From Betaproteobacteria bacterium (GTDB lineage Bacteria; Pseudomonadota; Gammaproteobacteria; Burkholderiales; Burkholderiaceae_C), in the NCBI GenBank assembly GCA_009918225.1, contig RGEP01000089.1, forward strand, positions 1-7,491: a DNA stretch of 7,491 nt. The letters run 5' to 3'. Position 1 is the first letter of the stretch, and each line of letters opens with the position of its first letter. The notes beneath the pieces were generated by a model that saw only the letters and a program-made list of their open reading frames with translations, was not told the DNA's origin and did no database searches. The position numbers and the translations under genes are program-made. Shown here in pieces: positions 1 through 7,395 of the stretch.

Positions 1-146
1 TGCGCTTCGAGGTGTGCGAGATCACCTTGAGGAACCGCAACCTCAAGAAGGAGCAGTTCTCCATGGACGCGGAGTTCACACCCTCGGGTGTGGTTCGCAT
101 TGGGCGTTTGCAGGTGCGCGAAGGTTACGGCTACATCAAGCCCTGA
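1..146 (+). CDS. DsrE-family protein, C-terminal fragment
   Basis: The reading frame enters the window at position 3 and ends at TGA 144-146, leaving 47 visible residues. They include a VCEITL segment with the Cys that is conserved in many DsrE/DsrF-like proteins, then a TPSGVVRIGRLQ stretch and the terminal GYGYIKP. This Cys-containing strand, followed by PSGV, a helix and a closing Y-I-x-P, is the usual C-terminus of the small DsrE-like alpha/beta fold. Members of the family handle sulfane sulfur or serve as subunits of sulfur-relay complexes, but many stand-alone members have no assigned role, and the visible part does not decide between these. The start and any signal peptide lie outside the window. 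No terminator with a T-run follows; the next gene begins about 140 bp downstream on the same strand. Confidence 0.75.
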   Translation, partial: RFEVCEITLRNRNLKKEQFSMDAEFTPSGVVRIGRLQVREGYGYIKP

Positions 147-171
147 GGGCGTCCCTCCACGCGCATTGCAG

Positions 172-215
172 CCCATCCCTTTGAAACCACCGTTCGTCGC
201 TTGGCGGTGGATGGG
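172..215. repeat. Imperfect inverted repeat in intergenic region
   Basis: CCCAT at 172-176 can pair with ATGGG at 211-215, and CCACCG at 187-192 with CGGTGG at 205-210. That gives a two-part stem with a 10-nt bulge on the left arm and a 12-nt loop. It lies just after the DsrE-family gene. No T-run follows on either strand, so a classical intrinsic terminator is not supported. It may be a 3'-end mRNA structure or chance in GC-rich DNA. Confidence 0.3.
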
Positions 216-218
216 TGA

Positions 219-245
219 ATGCCCTGTCTGCACACTGCAGGGCAT
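219..245. repeat. Perfect 8-bp stem hairpin upstream of DUF2807 gene
   Basis: ATGCCCTG at 219-226 is the exact reverse complement of CAGGGCAT at 238-245, with an 11-nt loop between them. It sits 40 bp before the DUF2807 start codon and about 75 bp after the DsrE stop. The stem is followed by CCAAACC rather than a T-run, so it is not a standard Rho-independent terminator. It could stabilise the upstream mRNA 3' end or shape the 5' leader of the DUF2807 transcript. Confidence 0.4.
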
Positions 246-272
246 CCAAACCAATCGGCCACCAGGGCCTTC

Positions 273-278
273 AAGGGG
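273..278 (+). promoter_or_regulatory. Ribosome binding site of DUF2807 gene
   Basis: AAGGGG lies 6 nt before ATG 285. It selects this ATG over the in-frame upstream start at 219, which has no comparable site and would put 22 non-signal-like residues before the signal peptide. Confidence 0.6.
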
Positions 279-964
279 CACCATATGAACACTTCGAACG
301 CTGCGCACACCCTCTCGCGTCGGCTGTGCACGCTGATGCTGGCCACCCTGACCGCCACCGCGGTGATGGGCCTGAGCATCCCCACCGAAGCCTGGGCGGT
401 GGAGCAGGCACGTGGCGTCACCGGCTTTCAGGCTGTGGCGCTCGATGGTTCGATGACGGTGCGGGTGGAGCTCGCCGAACAGGAGTCGGTGCGCGTGTCC
501 TCCCCTGGCGCCAGTACAGACTTGGTCGAGACGGTCATCGAGCAGCGCCGCGGCCTGCCCACCCTGGTGGTGCGCAACAGCCGGCCGTGGCCCTCCAAGA
601 AGCTCGACGTGGTGGTAACGGTGCAGGGCCCGCAGTTCAAGTCGCTTTCCGTGGCCGGCTCGGGTCTGTTGGAGGCCAAGCTGTCCAACCAGCCCTCGCT
701 GCAGCTGTCGGTGGCCGGCTCGGGCGACCTGAATGTGCAGGGCATCGTCGCCCAGCAAGTGGACGTGGGTGTGGCGGGCAGCGGCGATGTGCGGGTCAAG
801 GGGGCCGCGCAGAACCTGTCGGTGAGCGTGGCTGGCAGCGGTGATGCCTGGCTGCGGGAGCTTGAGGCCGAAGACGTGAAGGTGAGTGTGGCCGGCAGCG
901 GTGACGCCCGTGTGAACGCACGCCAACGCCTGCGCGTCGCCGTGGCGGGCAGCGGGGACGTGCG

Positions 965-2503
<1,539 letters not shown>

Positions 2504-2609
2504 GGGCTGATTATCCCGGGGCGGTGCGATGCAGCATGAACCTTCGATCACGCTGCATACTTCATGTGGAGATTGCGTTGACCCCAAGCGCAGGTGAACA
2601 GGAGTGCCG
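2504..2609. promoter_or_regulatory. Divergent prfC / paiB-like promoter region with interleaved inverted repeats
   Basis: This 106-bp gap separates the prfC start from the start of the + strand gene run, so it must carry the promoters for both directions. ATGCAGC at 2529-2535 is inverted at 2552-2558 (GCTGCAT), and CATGAA at 2535-2540 is inverted at 2561-2566 (TTCATG). The arms are spaced about two helical turns apart, as expected for a dimeric regulator's operator, but no known operator consensus is recognised. A TTGACC box lies at 2578-2583 on the + strand without a convincing -10 at 16-18 bp, so exact promoters are not assigned. Confidence 0.4.
2599..2604 (+). promoter_or_regulatory. Ribosome binding site of PaiB-like gene
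   Basis: CAGGAG lies 5 nt before ATG 2610. It overlaps the in-frame GTG at 2604, which excludes GTG as the start and fixes the start at ATG 2610. Confidence 0.65.
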
Positions 2610-3257
2610 ATGTCGCTTTACCTACCCCGCCACTTCGAACAGCAGGACCCCCAAGCCCTGCAGGCTCTGATGCACGATCACCCCCTGGCCACCTGGGTGT
2701 GCGTGGCCGAGGGCGAGCCGGTCATCAACCACCTGCCCCTGCACCTGGACCCCACCCGCGGCCAACACGGCACCCTGATCGGCCACGTGGCCCGGGCGAA
2801 TCCGGTTTGGCAGTCGCAGCCCACCTCCAGCGTGGTCATCTTCCACGGTCCTCAGGCTTATGTGACACCGAGCTGGTACCCCACCAAGCAGGCAAGCGGC
2901 AAGGTGGTGCCCACCTGGAACTATGCGGTGGTGCATGCGCACGGCCTGCCGCGGTTCATCGAGGACCGCGATGAGTTGCATGCGCTGGTCTCCCGCCTGA
3001 CCGACCGACACGAAGCCGGCCGCGCCCATCCTTGGAGCGTGAACGACGCGCCGCCCGATTACACCCAAACCATGCTGGGCGCCATCGTGGGCCTGGAGAT
3101 CGAGATCACGAACATCCAGGGCAAGTTCAAGCTCAGCCAGAACCGGCTGCCGGTGGATCAGCGTGGCGTGCTGGAGGGTGCGGCGCAGGGCGCTGAAGAG
3201 GAGCGGTTGATGGCGCAGGCGATGGTCAAGGCCCTTCCCGGTTTGGGTGGTGTGTAG
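2610..3257 (+). CDS. PaiB-like FMN-binding negative transcriptional regulator family protein
   Basis: The 215-residue product matches the PaiB / FMN_bind_2 family (PF04299) along its full length. Family landmarks are YLPRHF at the start, INHLPLHLD (39-47), GHVARANP (58-65), GPQAYVTPSWY (80-90), GKVVPTWNY (97-105), HEAGRAHPW (134-142) and GKFKLSQNR (171-179). The fold is a split-barrel flavin-binding domain. The family is named after B. subtilis PaiB, which with the acetyltransferase PaiA affects sporulation and protease genes, but most members have no tested regulatory role and show no classical DNA-binding helix-turn-helix. Here it heads a co-directional run that includes three GNAT acetyltransferase domains, which parallels paiAB. 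The next start codon is 6 bp after its stop, implying co-transcription. Length and motifs look intact. Confidence 0.9.
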   Translation: MSLYLPRHFEQQDPQALQALMHDHPLATWVCVAEGEPVINHLPLHLDPTRGQHGTLIGHVARANPVWQSQPTSSVVIFHGPQAYVTPSWYPTKQASGKVVPTWNYAVVHAHGLPRFIEDRDELHALVSRLTDRHEAGRAHPWSVNDAPPDYTQTMLGAIVGLEIEITNIQGKFKLSQNRLPVDQRGVLEGAAQGAEEERLMAQAMVKALPGLGGV

Positions 3258-3263
3258 CCATCG

Positions 3264-4043
3264 ATGCTGCAGCCCCTGATCACGGCGGCCTTGGCGCCGG
3301 TGCTGCTGGTGCAGGGCCGCCGCGTGCGCCGCACGGCACTGGAGCTGCCGGAGGCCGCCGGACCACGTGAAGGTCTCAGTGGCTCTGGCGAGCCTTTCCG
3401 GCTGTTGGTGTTGGGCGATTCAGCGGGTGCCGGCGTGGGTGTGGTCCACCAGAATCAGGCCATCACCGGTCGACTCGTGCAGGCGCTCTCCGCGCAGCAC
3501 ACCGTGCAGTGGCGCCTGGTCGCCCACACCGGCCACCGGCTGTCCCATGTCATCCGCGCCGCACAGGCGTTGACACCCCAGGCCACCGATCTTGTGGTGG
3601 TTTCCGTGGGCATCAACGATGTGCTGCAGGGTACCTCTGCCGCCCGGTGGGCCCAGGGCCTGCAGCAACTGGCCGAGGTGCTTCAGGAGCGGCTGGTGCC
3701 CGGCCAGGTGGCCTTCAGCACGATCCCGCGCATCCAGGACTTTCCCTTGCTGCCCCAGCCACTGGCCTGGTACCTGGGCCGGCGGGCGCAGCAGCTCAAC
3801 CGCATCACCCATCAGATCTTGTCCAGCCCCTTACACGGGCCCAGCACGCTCGGCTCACCCGTCTCACCCGGCCCGCTTGCCCGCTGGAAGGCGGTCGACC
3901 TCGATCTGCCCCTGACGGCGGACTTCCTGGCCCACGATGGATTCCATCCCAATGAAGCGGCCTGTGGCTTGTGGTGCCAGCAGGTGATGGCGGCCATTCA
4001 CACCGGATCCCGGCCCGGGATCGCATCGGATAGACGTTCGTGA
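3264..4043 (+). CDS. SGNH/GDSL hydrolase family esterase, probably membrane-anchored
   Basis: This 259-residue protein has the four SGNH landmarks. Block I is LLVLGDSAGAG with the nucleophile Ser53 in GDS; block II contributes Gly90 in VAHTGHRL; block III is VGIND with Asn118; block V is DGFHPN with Asp226 and His229 of the catalytic dyad. The N-terminus (LITAALAPVLLVQGRRVRR) is a short hydrophobic segment followed by arginines, consistent with a signal anchor that keeps the enzyme at the inner membrane. Substrate cannot be predicted; family members cleave lipid, acyl or carbohydrate esters. It starts 6 bp after the PaiB-like gene without a clear Shine-Dalgarno site, so translation is probably coupled, and its stop overlaps the GTG of the next gene (GTGA, 4040-4043). 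All catalytic residues are present. Confidence 0.88.
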   Translation: MLQPLITAALAPVLLVQGRRVRRTALELPEAAGPREGLSGSGEPFRLLVLGDSAGAGVGVVHQNQAITGRLVQALSAQHTVQWRLVAHTGHRLSHVIRAAQALTPQATDLVVVSVGINDVLQGTSAARWAQGLQQLAEVLQERLVPGQVAFSTIPRIQDFPLLPQPLAWYLGRRAQQLNRITHQILSSPLHGPSTLGSPVSPGPLARWKAVDLDLPLTADFLAHDGFHPNEAACGLWCQQVMAAIHTGSRPGIASDRRS

Positions 4044-4729
4044 ACCACGCCATGATCCCAGCCAAGACCCCAGCCGTGACACTGCGCACCATCACCGCCC
4101 AGACGGTGCGCACCATCATCAATCTGCAGGTGTCACCGCAGCAGCGGCATTTGGTGGCGCCCAATGCCGTTTCGCTGGCCGAGGCACTGTTTCACCCCGA
4201 GGCGTGGTACCGCGCGGTGTATGCAGACGAAGACCCGGTGGGCTTCGTGATGCTCTACGACGAACACCTGCGCCCCACGCCTCCTGCCCAGCCGAGCGTG
4301 GTGCTCTGGCGCTTCATGATCGACCACCGGTATCAGGGCCGCGGCATCGGGCGCTTGGCCCTGCAAAGTGTGCTGGAGCGGGTGCGCGGCTATCCGGCGC
4401 TGGAGCGGCTCGAGTTGTCCTATGTGCCGGGCGCGCAGGAGCCCTCGGGCTTTTATCGTCGGTTGGGGTTTTTGCAAACCGACCGTTGGGACGATGGCGA
4501 GCGCGTCATGGAGTTGCCGCTGCGTCCGCTGAAAGCTGATCACTGCCCCATCTGCGGCGCGCCCAATGGGTGTGCGGCTTCTGCCTGCGGCACCTTCGAT
4601 GTGAAGTGCTGGTGCGCGCAGGCGCGCATCGGTGCTGAAGTGTTGGCGCGCGTGCCCGAGGGGCTCAAGGGGCGCGCCTGCGTGTGTCGGCGCTGCGCCC
4701 AGGAACTTGGGCCGGGGAATCCGGCTTGA
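4040..4729 (+). CDS. GNAT acetyltransferase fused to C-terminal cysteine-rich CWC domain
   Basis: The protein has two parts in 229 residues. Residues about 14-161 are a GNAT N-acetyltransferase: LVAPNAVSLAEA (38-49), LWRFMIDHRYQGRGIG (89-104) with the acetyl-CoA pyrophosphate loop QGRGIG, and GFYRRLGF (137-144) with the usual Tyr139. The VAPNAVSLAEA and WRFMID stretches resemble the BltD-type spermine/spermidine acetyltransferases, so a small polyamine-like substrate is possible but inferred. Residues about 168-222 are a cysteine-rich CWC module: CPIC (169-172), Cys178, Cys183, CWC (190-192), and CVCRRC (214-219), nine cysteines able to bind metal. CWC modules are usually separate proteins of 60-90 residues with unknown function. 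The linker between the parts is only about six residues. The GTG start at 4040 overlaps the SGNH stop; ATG 4052 is an alternative that would shorten it by four residues. Confidence 0.85.
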   Translation: MNHAMIPAKTPAVTLRTITAQTVRTIINLQVSPQQRHLVAPNAVSLAEALFHPEAWYRAVYADEDPVGFVMLYDEHLRPTPPAQPSVVLWRFMIDHRYQGRGIGRLALQSVLERVRGYPALERLELSYVPGAQEPSGFYRRLGFLQTDRWDDGERVMELPLRPLKADHCPICGAPNGCAASACGTFDVKCWCAQARIGAEVLARVPEGLKGRACVCRRCAQELGPGNPA

Positions 4730-4732
4730 GGG
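4728..4732 (+). promoter_or_regulatory. Ribosome binding site of small exported protein gene
   Basis: GAGGG lies 8 nt before ATG 4741 and overlaps the stop of the preceding gene. It supports 4741 as a real translation start even though the frame breaks about 100 bp later. Confidence 0.45.
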
Positions 4733-4740
4733 TGCAAACC

Positions 4741-5078
4741 ATGAGCCTGGAGCGAGCCGGGGCGGTGTCGTGGCGGCGGGCGGTCTTGGTGCTCACCGCA
4801 GTGGCCGTCCTCGGGTTGCACGCTTGTGCGCTCGCGCAATCCACGGCACACCCAAGCCCGCGCCGGTTCAGCGCCTTTCCTCGCGCCTGGAGTACCGAAT
4901 CAAGCTGATGGGTGCCGCGCCACCCCTGGCCGGCAAAGACCATCTTGTGCTGATCATCACCCCCAGGACCGATGGGCGGCTCGACGCCGACTTTCATCTG
5001 AAGTCACGCTTCGGTCTGGACCTCGGGATGGCGGTGGGCCACTTCGATGCTCGACCCGATCGATCCATTGCGCCTTAG
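4741..5078 (+). pseudogene. Small exported protein, unknown function, frame broken
   Basis: From ATG 4741 the first frame encodes a convincing signal sequence: Arg-Arg at 12-13, then a hydrophobic core AVLVLTAVAVLGLHACALA. A type I site after ALA (residue 32) or a weak lipobox LHAC at Cys29 are both possible. That frame then turns into low-quality sequence and stops at 4906-4908. The next frame over carries a protein-like stretch RLEYRIKLMGAA...GRLDADFHLKSRFGLDLGMAVGHFD and ends at TAG 5076-5078, 9 bp before the next gene. Joining the two requires a shift of one base somewhere around 4835-4855 and would give a protein of about 112 residues. I do not recognise a family. Either a base is missing here or the gene is a genuine frameshift pseudogene; alternatively the 55-residue first frame is the whole product. 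Confidence 0.5.
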
Positions 5079-5087
5079 GCCGACCAC

Positions 5088-6062
5088 ATGTTGCCCACCA
5101 CCTGGACCACCGAGCGACTCACCTGCCGCGACGCCACCCCGCAGGACCTGCCGCTGCTGATGGAAGCACTGGCCGCATCGCAGGATGTCGCTGCCCTTGA
5201 CCCGGCTTTCGGCGAGGCCCGGGAAGCCGATGTTCAGGCGCACCTGAGTCGCCATCTGCGTGAGCCGGGCCGGGTCTGCATGCAGGTGCTGCATCGCCGC
5301 GCCGACCCTTCTTCAGGGCAGGAAACCGCAGCTGACTTCCTGGGTTTCTGGCGCCTGGTGCGGGTGCCCAGCCGGCCGCAAGCCATCGGCGTGGAGATCC
5401 TGTTGTTACAGGCGACCCACCGTCGCCAGGGCCTGGCGCAGGAATTGGTCACGGCGGCGTTAGAGCGCTTGCGTGGCGTTGGTGACGAACTGTGGGCCCG
5501 CGTGTACCTGGCCAATTCGCGCGCCCTGGCCTTCTGGTTGAGCGTTGGGCTGAGCCGCGTGGTCGAGCACCAGGGTGCTCAGGTTCACAGCGTTCAGGGC
5601 CCAGGCCCGGCCAGCCTGATCCTGTCCCGCGAGATCCTGCCGCGCGCCACCACTTCGACCGCATCGTCTGCAGCACTGGAGGGCCGCTGCCACTGCGGCG
5701 CCCTGGGCTGGCGCCTGCAGGGGCAGCCGTCATCTGCAACCGCCTGCAATTGCACCGTGTGTCGCCGCTATGGCGTGCTGTGGGCCTATGGCCATGAGGA
5801 TCAGGACATCACCACCGATGGCCTGAGCGTGGCCTATCGGCGTGGCCGCGCCATCGACTTTCATTTTTGCCCGGCCTGTGGATGCGTCTCGCATTGGCGG
5901 GCGCAGACCGTCCAGGATGACGGCCGGCGCCGCATCGCCGTCAACCTTCGCCTGACCGATCCTGAGCGGGTGGCGGCGCTGCCGATTGACCATTTCGACG
6001 GCCTCAACACCTTCGATGACCTGCCGCGAGACGGCAAGTGCGTGGGAGACCTCTGGGCATGA
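5088..6062 (+). CDS. GNAT acetyltransferase fused to C-terminal GFA (zinc-binding CENP-V/GFA) domain
   Basis: The 324-residue protein joins two domains. Residues 8 to about 182 form a GNAT domain that opens TERLTCRDATPQDLPLL, has GVEILLLQATHRRQGLAQELV (101-121) with the acetyl-CoA loop RRQGLA, and closes with LANSRALAFWLSVGL (141-155). Residues about 198-324 form a GFA domain (PF04828): GRCHCGAL with Cys201 and Cys203, CNCTVC with Cys220, Cys222 and Cys225, then FHFCPACGCVSHW with Cys261, Cys264 and Cys266, and the typical family ending HFDGLNTFDDLPRDGKCVGDLW. The Cys sets are those that bind structural and catalytic zinc in GFA proteins, whose founder was proposed to assist glutathione-formaldehyde adduct formation; most members have no proven reaction. 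An Ala/Ser/Thr-rich linker (about 184-197) separates the domains, as expected of a true fusion. ATG 5088 follows the upstream stop by 9 bp; its stop overlaps a downstream ATG (ATGA 6059-6062). Confidence 0.88.
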   Translation: MLPTTWTTERLTCRDATPQDLPLLMEALAASQDVAALDPAFGEAREADVQAHLSRHLREPGRVCMQVLHRRADPSSGQETAADFLGFWRLVRVPSRPQAIGVEILLLQATHRRQGLAQELVTAALERLRGVGDELWARVYLANSRALAFWLSVGLSRVVEHQGAQVHSVQGPGPASLILSREILPRATTSTASSAALEGRCHCGALGWRLQGQPSSATACNCTVCRRYGVLWAYGHEDQDITTDGLSVAYRRGRAIDFHFCPACGCVSHWRAQTVQDDGRRRIAVNLRLTDPERVAALPIDHFDGLNTFDDLPRDGKCVGDLWA

Positions 6063-6092
6063 CGCTGCCACCCCTTCGGCCTGGACTACGAA

Positions 6093-6749
6093 GTGCTCGG
6101 CGTGGTGCGCCACAGCGAAACACTGGAGCCCTTGGTGCTGTACCGGCCGCTGTACAACGACAGCGGTACTTGGGTGCGGCCCTATGCCATGTTCCTCGAA
6201 ACGGTCGAGGTGGATGGGCAGCGGCGGCCTCGTTTTGAGTGCCTTGCAGCGAAACCGGCACACCCTGACGGCGGCCCAGACGACGCGCAGGCAAGCCCCG
6301 CTTCACGCGTGGCTTCGCTTCCAGATGGGCTGCGCATCCTCACCCAAGACACGCCCCAGGCCAGCGGACGGGCTGCGGTGGATGAAGGCCTGGACGCATT
6401 CAACGCGTCGGCCGCACCGCTACATGAAGTCCGCCCGCTGGCTTGTGTGGCCGAGCATGCACAGCTTGGGGTCTTGGGCGGCGCCGTGGGGCGTCTGTGG
6501 GGCCACTGCGCCGAGCTGCAACAACTGTGGGTCAAGGACAGCACACGCGGCCAGGGCTTGGGCCGCCACCTACTCGAAGCCTTCGAGAAAGCGGCACACG
6601 CGCGCGGCGCGAGAGAGCTGTTTCTCGAGACCTTCAGCTTTCAAGCGCCGGCCTTCTATGAGCGTTGCGGGTATGAGCGCGAAGCCACCAATCCGCACTA
6701 TCCTCACGGTGTCAGCAAACACCGCTACTTCAAGCGTCTCGCACCATGA
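6093..6749 (+). CDS. DUF1653 domain fused to GNAT acetyltransferase; N-terminus shifted out of frame
   Basis: Starting from GTG 6093 the frame gives 218 residues. Residues 1-49 are a DUF1653 domain (EVLGVVRHSETLEPLVLYRPLY, then TWVRPYAMFLETVEVDG), a short SH3-like module of unknown function. Residues about 78-218 are a GNAT domain with GLDAFN (99-104), LWVKDSTRGQGLGRHLLEAFE (145-165) including the RGQGLG acetyl-CoA loop, LETFSFQAPAFYERCGYE (178-195) with Tyr189, and HRYFKRL at the end. A linker rich in Pro, Asp and Ala (51-75) joins them. The first DUF1653 strand (FGLDYEV) lies upstream in the same frame but has no start there. ATG 6059, overlapping the previous stop as ATGA, is off by one base. 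Dropping one C from the CCCC run at 6071-6074 would give M-T-L-P-P-F-G-L-D-Y, a natural N-terminus. The stop overlaps the GST start (ATGA, 6746-6749). Confidence 0.85.
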   Translation: MLGVVRHSETLEPLVLYRPLYNDSGTWVRPYAMFLETVEVDGQRRPRFECLAAKPAHPDGGPDDAQASPASRVASLPDGLRILTQDTPQASGRAAVDEGLDAFNASAAPLHEVRPLACVAEHAQLGVLGGAVGRLWGHCAELQQLWVKDSTRGQGLGRHLLEAFEKAAHARGARELFLETFSFQAPAFYERCGYEREATNPHYPHGVSKHRYFKRLAP

Positions 6750-7395
6750 GCCTGCGCCTGTACATCGCCAACAAGAACTACTCCTCTTGGTCGTTAAGGC
6801 CCTGGGTGTTGATGAAGCAGCTGGGCATGGCGTTTGAGGAAACGCTGGTGCCCTTCGGCCCGGATGCCGCACAGGCCTTCCGCGCGTTCTCACCCACGGG
6901 CAAGGTGCCTTGCCTGGCGAGCGCGAGCCTTCGGTGTGGCCGCGCGACACCGCTGCCCGGGCCTGGGCGCGGTCGGCCAGTGCCGAAATGCACTCGGGTT
7001 TCAGCGCGGTGCGGCATTACTGCACCATGAGCTGCGGTGTGCGCGTGCGCTTGCACCCCCTGCCAGCGCCTCAGGCCGCAGAACTCGCCTCGCAATGGGC
7101 GCGAATCGACGCCCTGTGGCGTGAGGGCCTTGAGCGCTTTGGCGGCCCCTTTCTCGCCGGTTCGGCCTTCACCGCGGTTGATGCCTTCTACGCGCCGGTG
7201 GCGTTTCGGGCGCAAACTTACAGTCCTGAGCTCTCGGATGCCGCAAGTGCCTATGTGCAGCGGCTGTTGGAACTGCCCGCCATGCGCCAGTGGTACCAAG
7301 AAGCCCTGATCGAGCCTTGGCGGGACGAGCCGCATGAAGCGGAGGTTCGATCGCTGGGCGACATCCTCAGCGACGGACGCAGGAGTGCCCCATGA
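6746..7395 (+). pseudogene. Glutathione S-transferase with internal deletion and frameshift
   Basis: The gene begins at ATG 6746, overlapping the previous stop. Its first 57 residues are a GST thioredoxin-fold start: LRLYIANKNYSSWSLRPWVLMK with the probable catalytic Ser in YSSWS, then FSPTGKVPCL. After CL at about 6917 this frame becomes nonsense. The next frame over resumes with GEREPSVWPRDTAARAWARS, EMHSGF, and an intact all-helical C-terminal domain (FLAGSAFTAVDAFYAPVAFRAQTY) to TGA 7393-7395. In this GST family the segment between VPCL and the GVWP-type motif normally reads roughly D-G-x-x-V-W-D-S-L-A-I-x-E-Y-L. About 17 residues, including the D/E-S/T-L glutathione-binding turn, are therefore missing. 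An uninterrupted product would be about 230 residues. As read, it cannot make a functional GST. It is either a pseudogene or a sequence error; the flanking coupling suggests the error or deletion is recent. Confidence 0.8.
7381..7385 (+). promoter_or_regulatory. Ribosome binding site of second GFA-family gene
   Basis: AGGAG lies 6 nt before ATG 7392, inside the 3' end of the GST gene. It marks the ATG, which overlaps the GST stop as ATGA, as the start of the next gene. Confidence 0.6.

Noticed and set aside
215..844. 209-codon + strand frame overlapping the DUF2807 gene
   Set aside because: It is the +1 shadow of the DUF2807 frame, rich in Gly, Ala and Arg, with no domain. The DUF2807 frame has the signal peptide and repeats.
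2604..2606. GTG as start of the PaiB-like gene
   Set aside because: It overlaps the CAGGAG ribosome binding site that is correctly spaced for ATG 2610.
4006..4022. Perfect palindrome GATCCCGG-C-CCGGGATC near the end of the SGNH gene, considered as a terminator or operator
   Set aside because: It lies inside coding sequence before a translationally coupled gene, has almost no loop and no T-run. It is likely coincidental.
4632..5078. 148-codon frame considered as a single gene for the exported protein region
   Set aside because: Its first half is the shadow of the CWC domain and of the signal peptide frame. Only the part after about 4845 looks protein-like.
5730..6263. 177-codon minus strand frame across the GFA domain and DUF1653
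   Set aside because: It is antisense to two recognised domains and has no own motif or start signal.
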